This document shows positions 1 to 9,019 of a DNA stretch of 64,000 bases, piece by piece. The stretch comes from Streptomyces lavendulae subsp. lavendulae (GTDB taxonomy: Bacteria; Actinomycetota; Actinomycetes; Streptomycetales; Streptomycetaceae). The stretch covers positions 3,658,001 through 3,722,000 of the forward strand of contig NZ_CP024985.1 in the NCBI RefSeq assembly GCF_002803845.1, written 5' to 3'. The number at the start of each line of letters is the position of its first letter. Position 1 is the stretch's first letter. A program made the translations under genes and the position numbers. The notes beneath the pieces were generated by a model, which did not search any database, had not been told where the DNA came from, and worked only from the letters and a program-made list of their open reading frames with translations.

Positions 1-974
1 TCGGGGTCCAGTCCGCGCAGCCCGTCCGCGTCCACCAGCACCGGCACGTCCCGGTCGGCCAGCGCCCGGCCGACCTCCGCGGCCCGCCCGGCCCCGATCC
101 CCGGCCCGACCACCCAGGCCTGCACCCGGCCCCGCCCGACCAGCACCTCCGGGTACCGCGCGAGCACGGCGTCCGCCGCCGGGCCCACGTACCGCACCGC
201 GCCCGCACCGCCCCGCAGCGCCCCCGCGACGGCCAGGACCGCCGCGCCCGGGTACTGCTCCGACCCGGCGACGACCCCGACCACGCCTCGCCGGTACTTG
301 TCGCTCGACGCCGTCGGCACCGGCAGCAGCCGCGCCACGTCGGCGTGCTGGAGGGCCTCCAGCACGGGCTCCGCGAGGTCCAGCCCGATGTCGACCAGCC
401 GCACCGCGCCCACCCGCGAGGCCCCGGGGTCGACGAGCAGCCCCGGCTTGTACGCGCCGAAGGTCACCGTCACGTCGGCCGTCACCGCGGGCCCGGTCAC
501 CTCCCCGGTGTCCGCGTCGACCCCGCTCGGCAGGTCCACGGCGACCACGAGCGCGTCCGCCCGGACCCGCTCCGCCAGCGCGGCCGCCGCCGGGCGCAGC
601 CCGCCCCGGCCGCCGATCCCGAGGAGCCCGTCCAGGACGAGGTCCGCCCGTCGCGGGACGGACGCCTCGACCCGGCCCCCGGCGGCCCGCAGCGCGGCGA
701 GCCCGCCGGGGTGGATCCGCTGCGGGTCCATCGGGACCGCCGTCACCCGGGCCCCGCGCCGCGCCAGCCGCGCTCCCGCGTACAGGGCGTCGCCGCCGTT
801 GTCCCCGGGGCCGGCCAGCACCACGACGCGGGAGCCGTACACCCGCCCCAGCAGTCCCGCGCACACGGCGGCCAGCCCGGCCGCGGCCCGCGCCATCAGG
901 GCGCCTTCCGGCAGCCGGGCCATCAGCTCGCGCTCGGCGGCCCGTACGGTCTCCACGCTGTAAGCAGTACGCAT
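1..974 (-). CDS. nnr: Bifunctional NAD(P)H-hydrate epimerase / dehydratase (C-terminus off the left edge)
   Basis: Repairs hydrated NAD(P)H: the N-terminal YjeF_N-type domain epimerises R/S NAD(P)HX and the C-terminal ribokinase-like domain dehydrates it using ADP or ATP. Reading on the minus strand from the ATG whose complement is at 972-974 gives MRTAYSVETVRAAERELMAR, then a Rossmann-like stretch with VVLAGPGDNGGDALYAGARL and the VDLPSGVDADTG motif typical of the epimerase domain. From about residue 220 the sequence SSDKYRRGVVGVVAGS and GPGIGAG matches the start of the dehydratase domain. The reading frame is open to base 1, so the last third of the protein is missing here. It follows acpS by 34 nt, a linkage common in actinobacteria. 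Family assignment is firm; activity is inferred. Confidence 0.93.
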   Translation of the reverse strand, partial: MRTAYSVETVRAAERELMARLPEGALMARAAAGLAAVCAGLLGRVYGSRVVVLAGPGDNGGDALYAGARLARRGARVTAVPMDPQRIHPGGLAALRAAGGRVEASVPRRADLVLDGLLGIGGRGGLRPAAAALAERVRADALVVAVDLPSGVDADTGEVTGPAVTADVTVTFGAYKPGLLVDPGASRVGAVRLVDIGLDLAEPVLEALQHADVARLLPVPTASSDKYRRGVVGVVAGSEQYPGAAVLAVAGALRGGAGAVRYVGPAADAVLARYPEVLVGRGRVQAWVVGPGIGAGRAAEVGRALADRDVPVLVDADGLRGLDP

Positions 975-1008
975 GGCACCAGCGTGCCCGAAGGCCGGTC
1001 CCGGAGGC

Positions 1009-1377
1009 CTACTTCTCGGCGATCACCACGGCGGACGCGATCCCGGCGTCATGGCTCAGCGAGATGTGCCAGGACTTCACACCGAGCTCCTTCGCCCGCG
1101 CCTCGACCGTCCCCGACACCCGCAGCCGGGGCTGCCCCGACTCCTCCACGTACACCTCGGCGTCGGTCCACAGCAGCCCGCCGGGCGCGCCGAGCGCCTT
1201 GGCGAGGGCCTCCTTGGCCGCGAACCGGGCGGCGAGCGAGGCGGTCCCGCGCCGCTCGCCGCCCGGCAGCGTCAGCTCGGAGTCGAGGAAGAGCCGCCGC
1301 GCCAGGTTCGGCGTCCGCTCCAGGGCCGCGCCGAACCGCTCGATCTCCGCAACGTCAATCCCCACACCGACGATCAC
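1009..1377 (-). CDS. acpS: Holo-[acyl-carrier-protein] synthase AcpS
   Basis: Transfers 4'-phosphopantetheine from CoA to the serine of acyl carrier protein, priming fatty-acid synthesis. The 122-aa length is normal for AcpS. The N-terminal GVGIDVAEIERF contains the metal-binding Asp, and AARFAAKEALAKALG contains the second acidic ligand. Translation starts at a GTG (MIVGVG...), 11 nt after glmS, and nnr follows, so the three genes probably share a transcript. Confidence 0.96.
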   Translation of the reverse strand: MIVGVGIDVAEIERFGAALERTPNLARRLFLDSELTLPGGERRGTASLAARFAAKEALAKALGAPGGLLWTDAEVYVEESGQPRLRVSGTVEARAKELGVKSWHISLSHDAGIASAVVIAEK

Positions 1378-1388
1378 AACAGCCCCAT

Positions 1389-3239
1389 CTACTCCACGGT
1401 CACGGACTTTGCGAGGTTACGCGGCTGGTCCACCTCGTTGCCCCGCGCCGTCGCCAGCTCGCACGCGAACACCTGCAGCGGCACCGTCGCCACCAGCGGC
1501 TGGAGCAGCGTCGGGGTCGCCGGGATGCGGATCAGGTGATCGGCGTACGGGACCACCGCCTCGTCGCCCTCCTCGGCGATCACGATGGTCCGCGCCCCGC
1601 GCGCCCGGATCTCCTGGATGTTCGAGACGATCTTGTCGTGCAGGACCGAGCGCCCGCGCGGGGACGGTACGACCACCACCACCGGCAGGTCCTCCTCGAT
1701 CAGCGCGATCGGACCGTGCTTGAGCTCGCCCGCCGCGAAGCCCTCGGCGTGCATGTACGCCAGCTCCTTGAGCTTGAGCGCGCCCTCCAGCGCCACCGGG
1801 TAGCCGACGTGCCGCCCGAGGAACAGCACGGTGTCCTTGTCGGCCAGCGAGCGCGCGAGCCGCCGTACGGGCTCCATCGTCTCCAGCACCGTGTCCACCG
1901 CGCCGGCGATGTCCGACAGCTCGCGGATCACGGCCTCGATCTCGTCGCCCCACTTGGTGCCCCGCACCTGCCCGAGGTACAGCGCGACCAGGTAGCAGGC
2001 GACCAGCTGCGTCAGGAACGCCTTCGTGGAGGCGACGGCCACCTCGGGGCCGGCGTGCGTGTACAGCACGGCGTCCGACTCGCGCGGGATCGTCGATCCG
2101 TTGGTGTTGCAGACGGCCAGCACCTTCGCCCCCTGCTCACGGGCGTGGCGCAGCGCCATCAGGGTGTCCATGGTCTCGCCGGACTGCGAGATCGCGATCA
2201 CCAGCGTGCGCTGGTCGAGGATCGGGTCGCGGTAGCGGAACTCGCTGGCGAGCTCCGTCTCGCAGGGGATGCGGGTCCAGTGCTCGATGGCCAGCTTCGC
2301 GATCATGCCCGCGTGGTACGCCGTACCGCACGCCACGATCACGACCTTGTCGACCTCGCGGAGCACCGCGGCGGGGATGCGCACCTCGTCCAGGGTCAGC
2401 AGGCCGCTCGCGTCGATCCGGCCGAGGAGGGTGTCGGCGACGGCCTTGGGCTGCTCGGCGATCTCCTTGAGCATGAAGTAGTCGTAGCCCCCCTTCTCGG
2501 CCGCCGAGGCGTCCCAGTCCACGTGGTACGCGCGCACGTCCGCCGGCGCCCCGTGGAAGTCCGTCACCGTGACCTCGTCGCGGCGCAGTTCGACGACCTG
2601 GTCCTGCCCCAGTTCGATCGCGGAGCGGGTGTGGGCGATGAAGGCCGCCACGTCCGAGGCGAGGAAGTTCTCGCCCTCCCCCACGCCGACCACCAGGGGG
2701 GAGTTGCGGCGGGCGCCGACCACCACGTCCGGCTCGTCGGCGTGGACCGCGACGAGGGTGAACGCGCCCTCCAGGCGCCGGCACACCTGCCGCATCGCCT
2801 CGGCCAGGCCGCCCCCGGTGGCCGAGAACCGTTCGGCGAGCAGGTGCGCGACCACCTCGGTGTCCGTCTCGGACTCCAGCCGGTGCCCGCGCCCGGCCAG
2901 TTCGGCGCGCAGGGCGGCGAAGTTCTCGATGATGCCGTTGTGCACGACGGCCACCCGGCCGGAGTTGTCCAGGTGGGGATGGGCGTTGACGTCGGTGGGC
3001 CCGCCGTGGGTCGCCCACCGGGTGTGCCCCAGTCCGGTGGAGCCGGCCGGCAGCGGGTGTCCGACGAGCTCCTTCTCCAGGTTGACCAGTTTCCCGGCCT
3101 TCTTGGCGTTGGCGAGCTCGCCGTCGGCGAGCACCGCGATGCCCGCCGAGTCGTAGCCCCGGTACTCCAGCCGCTTCAGTCCGGCGATGACCACATCGAG
3201 CGCAGACTGCGCTCCCACGTAACCCACAATTCCGCACAT
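1389..3239 (-). CDS. glmS: Glutamine--fructose-6-phosphate aminotransferase (isomerising)
   Basis: Makes glucosamine-6-phosphate from fructose-6-phosphate and glutamine, the first committed step to UDP-GlcNAc for peptidoglycan. The start is placed at MCGIVGYVG because the N-terminal Cys must be exposed after Met removal to act as the glutaminase nucleophile; the frame is open 16 codons further upstream. The 616 residues comprise an N-terminal glutaminase domain with HTRWATHG and HNGIIEN, then two SIS sugar-isomerase domains (GTAYHAG and SQSGETMDT around residues 310-370) and the conserved C-terminal LAKSVTVE. glmM, which acts next in the pathway, lies 3.3 kb away in this window. No ribozyme-like element is apparent upstream. 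Confidence 0.97.
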   Translation of the reverse strand: MCGIVGYVGAQSALDVVIAGLKRLEYRGYDSAGIAVLADGELANAKKAGKLVNLEKELVGHPLPAGSTGLGHTRWATHGGPTDVNAHPHLDNSGRVAVVHNGIIENFAALRAELAGRGHRLESETDTEVVAHLLAERFSATGGGLAEAMRQVCRRLEGAFTLVAVHADEPDVVVGARRNSPLVVGVGEGENFLASDVAAFIAHTRSAIELGQDQVVELRRDEVTVTDFHGAPADVRAYHVDWDASAAEKGGYDYFMLKEIAEQPKAVADTLLGRIDASGLLTLDEVRIPAAVLREVDKVVIVACGTAYHAGMIAKLAIEHWTRIPCETELASEFRYRDPILDQRTLVIAISQSGETMDTLMALRHAREQGAKVLAVCNTNGSTIPRESDAVLYTHAGPEVAVASTKAFLTQLVACYLVALYLGQVRGTKWGDEIEAVIRELSDIAGAVDTVLETMEPVRRLARSLADKDTVLFLGRHVGYPVALEGALKLKELAYMHAEGFAAGELKHGPIALIEEDLPVVVVVPSPRGRSVLHDKIVSNIQEIRARGARTIVIAEEGDEAVVPYADHLIRIPATPTLLQPLVATVPLQVFACELATARGNEVDQPRNLAKSVTVE

Positions 3240-3293
3240 AGGCCGCAGCGTACGCGCTGGCCGGCCGTCTGCCCCGTACCCGAACAAGACGAA

Positions 3294-3325
3294 AACCCCG
3301 CCCGGCGGATCGCCGGAGCGGGGTT
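3294..3325 (-). terminator. Intrinsic terminator of the lipoprotein gene
   Basis: On the minus strand AACCCCGC pairs with GCGGGGTT, with a nested CGGCG/CGCCG stem. The 3' side continues into TTTTCGTCTTG, a short U-tract. It lies 20 nt after the lipoprotein stop and before glmS, so it should separate the two transcripts. Confidence 0.7.
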
Positions 3326-3344
3326 GACGTACGGGGGCTGCGGG

Positions 3345-4124
3345 TCAGCCGAGCTTCTTGACCTGAGCGTCGATCAGGGCCGTCGGGGAATCGGCCTTGC
3401 CCAGCAGGCTGATCGAGCTGAAGGAGGCGATCGTGCCGCCCTTGCGCGCCATGACGAGGAGCAGGGTGCCCTTGTCGCCGCCCTCCATGTCGACGGTGAG
3501 GCTCAGGCTGACCGCCTCGTCGCCGGCGGTGACGGCCGGGCCCGCGGCCACGCTCTCGTACTTGGTGGTCTCGCCCTCCGAGGTGGAGGAGAACCCGCCC
3601 GCGCAGATCTGCCCGGCGGTCTTGAAGGCCGCGAGGGTCTCCTGCGCGCCCTGGCCGTCGTAGGAGGACAGACCGGTCAGGGTCGCGGTGGTGCCGAGGG
3701 CGTTCTTGACCGCTTCCAGCTTCTCCTCGGGCGAGGCGCCGGCCGCCGGCTCCTTCGGCTTGGCGCCCAGCGTCGTACGGGCGACACCGGTCGGCTTGCC
3801 GATCTTCTGCAGGGCCTGGGTCTGCACCAGGACCTTGCAGGCGGGCTTGTCGGTGGTGACCTGGTTCTCGTCGACCTTGGACAGCTTCGCGGCGGCCTGG
3901 GCGTTGATCACGTAGTCGGGGACCTCCGCCTGCGTGACCAGCAGGCCGGTCAGCTCCGCGTCCGTCCTGCCCTTCGCGGCGGGCGCGCTGGGCGCGGACG
4001 GCCGCGGGTCGGGCTTGGCGTCGCCCTTGGTGTCGGCCTTGTCGGAGCCACAGGCGGTGGCGAGCAGGACCAGGGACACCGCGGAAGCGGTCAGGACGGT
4101 ACGACGGACAAGGGTGCTGCGCAC
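3345..4124 (-). CDS. Putative lipoprotein, sensor/solute-type, unknown function
   Basis: A 259-aa exported lipoprotein. The GTG start at 4124 gives VRSTLVRRTVLTASAVSL followed by LLATAC: a positively charged n-region, a hydrophobic core and a lipobox whose Cys would be lipidated. An ATG 39 nt upstream is in frame but has no better ribosome site and would put unrelated residues before the signal peptide. After an Asp/Pro/Ala-rich linker, the mature part has predicted alternating strands and helices resembling mycobacterial-type PknH-sensor-like or LpqH-like lipoproteins, but I recognise no family motif. It is transcribed divergently from coaA and ends in its own terminator before glmS. Confidence 0.8.
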   Translation of the reverse strand: MRSTLVRRTVLTASAVSLVLLATACGSDKADTKGDAKPDPRPSAPSAPAAKGRTDAELTGLLVTQAEVPDYVINAQAAAKLSKVDENQVTTDKPACKVLVQTQALQKIGKPTGVARTTLGAKPKEPAAGASPEEKLEAVKNALGTTATLTGLSSYDGQGAQETLAAFKTAGQICAGGFSSTSEGETTKYESVAAGPAVTAGDEAVSLSLTVDMEGGDKGTLLLVMARKGGTIASFSSISLLGKADSPTALIDAQVKKLG

Positions 4125-4379
4125 GAAGGATCCCCCCGGGGAAAAAGAACACCGCACGCACACGGAACGGCGTCGCGGTAGCGATCAATCTACGACCCGG
4201 CGGAGCGCCCCGCCGGAGTTCCCGGCCCCACGGACCAATCGTGACCGGCATGAGACGGGACGGGATTGCGATCGATACCCGGACCCGTACAACCCCACCA
4301 CCTGCGCCTTCGGCGGGGCCTTCGGCCACGTGACCGAGCCCACCACCCACGACCGGCCCGGAGCCCCGACAATGGCCCT

Positions 4380-5462
4380 GTGATCACTTCGCCGCCACGA
4401 AGCACGCCGGAGAGCGCAACGGAGCACCCCGACGGATCGGAGCACCCCGCGCACCCCGAACCCGCCGGGCACCCCGAACCCGCCGCGCACCCCACGCGCC
4501 GCCGGGGCCACGAGGCCTCCCCCTACGTCGACCTCACCCGCGCGGAGTGGAGCGCCCTGCGCGAGCGGACGCCGCTGCCCCTGACGGCCGAGGAGGTCGA
4601 GCGGCTGCGCGGCCTCGGCGACGTCATCGACCTCGACGAGGTCCGCGACGTCTACCTGCCGCTCTCCCGTCTGCTGAACCTGTACGTCGGCGCCACCAGC
4701 AACCTGCGCGGCACCCTGAACACCTTCCTCGGCGACGCCGGCAACGGCCACGGCGCCCAGCAGGGCACCCCGTTCGTCATAGGCGTCGCCGGCTCGGTGG
4801 CGGTGGGCAAGTCGACGGTGGCCCGCCTGCTCCAGGCCCTCCTCGCGCGCTGGCCCGAGCACCCCCGCGTCGAGCTGGTCACCACCGACGGGTTCCTGTA
4901 CCCGATGAAGGAGCTCCAGCGGCGCGGCCTGACCGCCCGCAAGGGCTTCCCGGAGTCCTACGACCGCCGGGCGCTGACCCGTTTCGTCGCCGACATCAAG
5001 GCCGGCAAGGACGAGGTGACGGCCCCGGTCTACTCGCACCTGATCTACGACATCGTCCCGGGCGAGCAGCTCGTCGTACGCCGCCCGGACATCCTGATCG
5101 TCGAGGGACTGAACGTCCTCCAGCCGGCCCTGCCCGGCAAGGACGGCCGCACCCGCGTCGGTCTGGCCGACTACTTCGACTTCAGCGTGTACGTGGACGC
5201 CCGGCCGGAGGACATCGAGCGCTGGTACCTCAACCGCTTCCGGAAGCTGCGCGAGACCGCGTTCCAGAACCCCTTCTCCTACTTCCGCAAGTACACCCAG
5301 GTCTCCGAGGAGGAGGCCCTGGAGTACGCCCAGACGATGTGGCGGACCATCAACAAGCCCAACCTGCTGGAGAACGTGGCGCCCACCCGCGGGCGCGCCA
5401 CCCTCGTCGTGCGCAAGGGCCCCGACCACAAGGTCCAGAAGCTGAGCCTGCGCAAGCTCTGA
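4380..5462 (+). CDS. coaA: Type I pantothenate kinase
   Basis: Phosphorylates pantothenate with ATP in the first and usually rate-controlling step of CoA synthesis. The P-loop GSVAVGKST is at residues 138-146, and TTDGFLYP, YSHLIYDI and IVEGLNVLQ are family-typical. I start at the GTG at 4380 rather than at earlier in-frame codons. Even so the protein (360 aa) has about 45 residues before the conserved SPYVDLTRAEW, consisting of short His-Pro repeats (HPAHPEPAGHPEPAAHP) not found in the enterobacterial enzyme. The true start could be further downstream. A DUF389 gene follows after 22 nt. Confidence 0.95.
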   Translation: MITSPPRSTPESATEHPDGSEHPAHPEPAGHPEPAAHPTRRRGHEASPYVDLTRAEWSALRERTPLPLTAEEVERLRGLGDVIDLDEVRDVYLPLSRLLNLYVGATSNLRGTLNTFLGDAGNGHGAQQGTPFVIGVAGSVAVGKSTVARLLQALLARWPEHPRVELVTTDGFLYPMKELQRRGLTARKGFPESYDRRALTRFVADIKAGKDEVTAPVYSHLIYDIVPGEQLVVRRPDILIVEGLNVLQPALPGKDGRTRVGLADYFDFSVYVDARPEDIERWYLNRFRKLRETAFQNPFSYFRKYTQVSEEEALEYAQTMWRTINKPNLLENVAPTRGRATLVVRKGPDHKVQKLSLRKL

Positions 5463-5484
5463 CGTCACCCACTAGGGTGCGGCC

Positions 5485-6432
5485 ATGCTGCACCTTCGGT
5501 TGATCACTCCGGCGGACCGGACCGAGGCCGTGGTCTCGGTCATCGAGTCGACGGTCGGCACCACCCACCTGGTCGTGCTGCCGGGCGCGGCCCGCGACCC
5601 CCGGGGCGATGTCGTGCTGTGCGATGTCGCCCGCGAGGCGGGGGACGAGCTGCTGCAGGAGCTCCAGGCCCTGGGCCTCGCGGAAGCCGGCTCGATCGCC
5701 GTCGAGAACATCGACCTGTCGCTGTCCCGGCGGGCCGATGCGGCCGAGGAGGAGGCCCCGGGCGAGGCCGCCGACGCGGTGCTGTGGGAGCAGCTGACCG
5801 AGGCCACCCACGAGGAGTCCACACTCACCATCACGTACGTCGCGTTCATGGTCCTCGCGACCATGATCGCGGCGTGTGGTGTCGTCCTCGACAACGCCAT
5901 CCTGATCGTGGGCGCGATGGCGGTGGGTCCGGAGTTCGGACCGCTCGCGGGTGTCTGCACCGCGGTGGTGCAGCGCGCGCCGCGGCTCGCGCTGCGGTCC
6001 CTGGGCGCCCTGCTGGTCGGTTTCGCCGTGGCGATCGCGGCCACCACCCTCTTCAGCCTGGGGATGGACGCGATCGGGCAGTTCCACGAGGGAATGCTGG
6101 ACAAGCCGCGCCCGAACACCGGCTTCATCTGGCAGCCGGACCCGTTCTCGTTCGTCGTGTCCCTGCTCGCGGGCGTGGCGGGGGTACTGTCCCTGACCTC
6201 CGCCAAGTCCGGGGCACTGGTGGGCGTCGCGATCTCGGTGACCACCGTCCCGGCCGGTGCCAATGCCGCCGTGGCCCTCAGCTACGGCGAGTTCGCCCAG
6301 ATGTGGGGGTCGGCGGAGCAGCTGGCGCTGAACCTGGGCGGGATCATGCTGGCGGGCATCCTGACCCTGTACGCGCAGAAGGCCCTGTGGCGCACCCAGC
6401 GCGGCCGCTGGGTGCGCCGGCCCAAGACCTGA
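5485..6432 (+). CDS. DUF389 family membrane protein
   Basis: A 315-aa integral membrane protein of the DUF389 (YrdC/YpjQ-like hydrophobic) family, of unknown function. The N-terminal ~110 residues form a soluble alpha/beta domain (MLHLRLITPADRTEAVVSVI). Hydrophobic segments follow at about 113-165 (VLATMIAACGVVLDNAILIVGAMAVGPEFGPLAG), 180-200, 230-265 and 285-300. The block ILIVGAMAVGPEFGPL is the DUF389 signature. The gene lies 22 nt after coaA in the same direction and is probably cotranscribed. It converges on glmM with a shared hairpin between them. Confidence 0.88.
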   Translation: MLHLRLITPADRTEAVVSVIESTVGTTHLVVLPGAARDPRGDVVLCDVAREAGDELLQELQALGLAEAGSIAVENIDLSLSRRADAAEEEAPGEAADAVLWEQLTEATHEESTLTITYVAFMVLATMIAACGVVLDNAILIVGAMAVGPEFGPLAGVCTAVVQRAPRLALRSLGALLVGFAVAIAATTLFSLGMDAIGQFHEGMLDKPRPNTGFIWQPDPFSFVVSLLAGVAGVLSLTSAKSGALVGVAISVTTVPAGANAAVALSYGEFAQMWGSAEQLALNLGGIMLAGILTLYAQKALWRTQRGRWVRRPKT

Positions 6433-6460
6433 AGCGCGGCACCGGCCGCCCGGGAAACGC

Positions 6461-6504
6461 CGTCGGCCCCGTCCTGCGCAGCGTGCGGGAGGACGGGGCC
6501 GACG
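6461..6504. terminator. Bidirectional hairpin between DUF389 gene and glmM
   Basis: A perfect 15-bp stem (CGTCGGCCCCGTCCT at 6461-6475, complement at 6490-6504) sits between two convergent genes. It has no U-tract on either side, as is usual for high-GC actinobacterial terminators, and could end both transcripts. Confidence 0.75.
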
Positions 6505-6523
6505 CGTGTGCCGGCTGCCGGAT

Positions 6524-7882
6524 CTAGCCGAGCGCCGACTTCACCACGTCCGCCAGCCGACCGGCGACCGCGCGGGCCTGCTCGATGTCGGCGGCCTCCA
6601 CCATCACCCGCACGAGGGGCTCGGTGCCGGACGGGCGCAGCAGCACCCGGCCGGTGCTGCCCAGCTCCCGCTCGGCGTCGGCGACGGCCGCGGCCAGCTC
6701 GCCGGAGGTCGAGACCCGCGACTTGTCCACGTCCGGGACGTTGATCAGGATCTGCGGCAGCCGCGTCATGACCCCGGCCAGATCGGCGAGGGAACGCCCG
6801 GTGGCCGCGACCCGCGCCGCCAGCATCAGGCCGGTCAGGGTGCCGTCGCCGGTCGTCGCGTGGTCGAGGATGATCACGTGGCCCGACTGCTCGCCGCCCA
6901 GCGCGTAGCCGTGCTCCTTCATCGACTCCAGCACGTAGCGGTCGCCGACCCCGGTCTGCACGACCTGGATGCCCTCGGCCTCCATCGCCAGCTTGAAGCC
7001 CAGGTTGGACATGACGGTGCCGACCACGGTGTTCTCGCGCAGCTGGCCCGCCTCGCGCATGGCCAGGGCCAGCACGGCGAGGATCTGGTCGCCGTCGACC
7101 TCGGCGCCGGTGTGGTCCACGGCCAGGCAGCGGTCGGCGTCGCCGTCGTGCGCGATGCCGAAGTCGGCGCCGTGCTCGACGACGGCCGCCTTGAGCAGGC
7201 CCAGGTGGGTGGAGCCGCAGCCGTCGTTGATGTTGAGCCCGTCGGGCTCGGCACCGATCGTGACGATCTCCGCGCCCGCGCGGGTGAAGGCCTCGGGCGA
7301 GACGTAGGCGGCCGCGCCGTGGGCCTCGTCGAGGACGACCTTGAGGCCGTCGAGACGGTTCGGCAGGACGCCGATGAGGTGGGCGACGTACTTGTCGAAG
7401 CCCTCGGTGTACTCGGAGACGCGGCCGACGCCGTCACCGGTGGGGCGGTCCCAGGGAGCGCCCGTGCGGTGCTCCTCGTAGACCGACTCGATGCGGTCCT
7501 CCAGGTCGTCGGCGAGCTTGTGGCCGCCGCGGGCGAAGAACTTGATGCCGTTGTCGGGCATGGCGTTGTGGCTCGCGGAGAGCATCACGCCGAGGTCGGC
7601 GCCCAGCGCACCGGTGAGATACGCCACCGCCGGGGTGGGCAGCACACCGACGCGCAGGACGTCCACGCCGGCGCTGGCGAGGCCCGCGACGACCGCGGCC
7701 TCCAGGAACTCGCCCGACGCGCGGGGATCGCGGCCGACGACCGCCGTGGCCCGGTGGCCCGCGAAGGTGCCCGCCTCGGCCAGTACGTGCGCGGCCGCCA
7801 CGGAGAGGCCGAGCGCGAGCTCGGCCGTCAGATCCGCATTGGCGACGCCTCGTACACCGTCCGTCCCGAAGAGTCGTCCCAC
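6524..7882 (-). CDS. glmM: Phosphoglucosamine mutase
   Basis: Converts glucosamine-6-phosphate to glucosamine-1-phosphate for UDP-GlcNAc synthesis. The 452-aa protein starts MGRLFGTDGVRG. The phosphoserine loop is SASHNAMPDNG (Ser104), the Mg site is HDGDADRC, the sugar-binding loop is GGEQSGH, and the phosphate-binding C-terminal loop is RPSGTEPLVRVMVEA. All catalytic motifs are present. It lies downstream of the rplM-rpsI pair, an arrangement seen across actinobacteria; a terminator separates it from rpsI. Confidence 0.97.
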   Translation of the reverse strand: MGRLFGTDGVRGVANADLTAELALGLSVAAAHVLAEAGTFAGHRATAVVGRDPRASGEFLEAAVVAGLASAGVDVLRVGVLPTPAVAYLTGALGADLGVMLSASHNAMPDNGIKFFARGGHKLADDLEDRIESVYEEHRTGAPWDRPTGDGVGRVSEYTEGFDKYVAHLIGVLPNRLDGLKVVLDEAHGAAAYVSPEAFTRAGAEIVTIGAEPDGLNINDGCGSTHLGLLKAAVVEHGADFGIAHDGDADRCLAVDHTGAEVDGDQILAVLALAMREAGQLRENTVVGTVMSNLGFKLAMEAEGIQVVQTGVGDRYVLESMKEHGYALGGEQSGHVIILDHATTGDGTLTGLMLAARVAATGRSLADLAGVMTRLPQILINVPDVDKSRVSTSGELAAAVADAERELGSTGRVLLRPSGTEPLVRVMVEAADIEQARAVAGRLADVVKSALG

Positions 7883-7954
7883 TGTTGTCCTCCCGAGTTC
7901 ACGCTTCGCTTTGTGACCGCTTGTGACAGGTATTGCCGCTTGTGGCGGTAAACG

Positions 7955-7993
7955 AACCGCCCCGACAGCACGGAGAGTGCTGCCGGGGCGGTT
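7955..7993 (-). terminator. Terminator of the rplM-rpsI operon
   Basis: AACCGCCCCG at 7955-7964 pairs with CGGGGCGGTT at 7984-7993, with a further 6-bp inner stem. Read on the minus strand it is followed by CGTTTACC, a weak U-rich tail. It lies 24 nt after the rpsI stop. Confidence 0.8.
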
Positions 7994-8017
7994 TCGTTGC
8001 AGAACAGCAGGCGCAGA

Positions 8018-8533
8018 TTAACGCTTGCTGTACTGCGGAGCCTTACGGGCCTTCTTGAGACCGGCCTTCTTGCGCTCGACCGCACGGTCGTCGCGGGAAA
8101 GGAAGCCGGCCTTCTTCAGCGCCGGGCGGTTGTTGTCCACGTCCGCCTCGTTCAGCGCACGGGCAACGCCGAGGCGCAGGGCACCGGCCTGACCGGAGAC
8201 GCCGCCACCCGCGATGCGGGCGATGACGTCGTAGCGGCCGTCGAGCTCAAGAAGCTTGAAGGGCTCGTTGACTTCCTGCTGGTGCACCTTGTTGGGGAAG
8301 TAGTCCTCAAGGGTGCGACCGTTGATCTTCCACTTGCCGGTGCCCGGAACGATCCGGACGCGGGCGATGGCGTTCTTGCGACGGCCCAGGCCGGCGGCCG
8401 GCTGGGGGTCACCGAAGCGACCGGCAAGCGACTCGGAGGTGTAGTCGCCCTCGACGACAACCTCGGACTCGGTGGTGTACTCCTCGACGCCCTCGAACTC
8501 TTCGACGGGGGTCTCGGCGGTGGTCTCGGCCAC
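8018..8533 (-). CDS. rpsI: 30S ribosomal protein S9
   Basis: A small-subunit protein whose C-terminal tail reaches the P-site tRNA. The conserved body runs from GRRKNAIARVRIVPG, through INGRTLEDYFPN, to the C-terminal KKARKAPQYSKR, which ends in the diagnostic Ser-Lys-Arg. The 171 aa exceed the ~130 aa of the E. coli protein because of an acidic N-terminal extension of about 50 residues (AETTAETPVEEFEGVEEYTT), common in Streptomyces S9. Second gene of the rplM-rpsI operon, 42 nt after rplM. Confidence 0.97.
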   Translation of the reverse strand: MAETTAETPVEEFEGVEEYTTESEVVVEGDYTSESLAGRFGDPQPAAGLGRRKNAIARVRIVPGTGKWKINGRTLEDYFPNKVHQQEVNEPFKLLELDGRYDVIARIAGGGVSGQAGALRLGVARALNEADVDNNRPALKKAGFLSRDDRAVERKKAGLKKARKAPQYSKR

Positions 8534-8575
8534 GATGCTCCTCAGAATTTTCTACGTCTTAGGGGGTGGCCGGAA

Positions 8576-9019
8576 CTACTGCGCGACCTGGGTGATCTCG
8601 AACGGCACCGGCTGCTGGGCAGCGTGGGGGTGCTGGTCGCCCGAGTAGACCTTCAGCTTCGAGAGCATCTGACGGCCCAGGGTGTTCTTGGGGAGCATGC
8701 CCTTGATGGCCTTCTCGACGGCCTTCTCCGGGTTGTTCGCCAGGAGGTCGTCGTAACGCACGGAGCGCAGACCGCCCGGGAAGCCGGAGTGGCGGTACGC
8801 CATCTTCTGGGTCGCCTTGTTGCCGGACAGGTGAACCTTGTCGGCGTTGACGATGATGACGAAGTCGCCCATGTCCATGTGGGGGGCGTAAGTCGGCTTG
8901 TGCTTGCCGCGCAGGAGGGCGGCGGCCTGGGTCGCCAGACGGCCGAGGACAACGTCCTGGGCGTCGATGACGAGCCACTGGCGCGAGATGTCGCCGGGCT
9001 TGGGGCTGAACGTACGCAC
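8576..9019 (-). CDS. rplM: 50S ribosomal protein L13
   Basis: An early-assembly large-subunit protein. The 147-aa sequence has the family landmarks WLVIDAQDVVLGRLAT, GDFVIIVNADKV, TQKMAYRHSGFPGGLRS and GMLPKNTLGRQML. It starts at a GTG (MRTFSPKPGD) preceded by a modest AAGG ribosome site. It heads the rplM-rpsI operon; the 236 nt upstream contain no gene and should hold the promoter, though I cannot place it with confidence. Confidence 0.97.
   Translation of the reverse strand: MRTFSPKPGDISRQWLVIDAQDVVLGRLATQAAALLRGKHKPTYAPHMDMGDFVIIVNADKVHLSGNKATQKMAYRHSGFPGGLRSVRYDDLLANNPEKAVEKAIKGMLPKNTLGRQMLSKLKVYSGDQHPHAAQQPVPFEITQVAQ

Noticed and set aside
345..4181. 1278-codon open frame on the plus strand
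   Set aside because: Antisense shadow over glmS, acpS and the lipoprotein; the translation is low-complexity Arg/Gly/His-rich without family motifs, as expected from high-GC codon bias.
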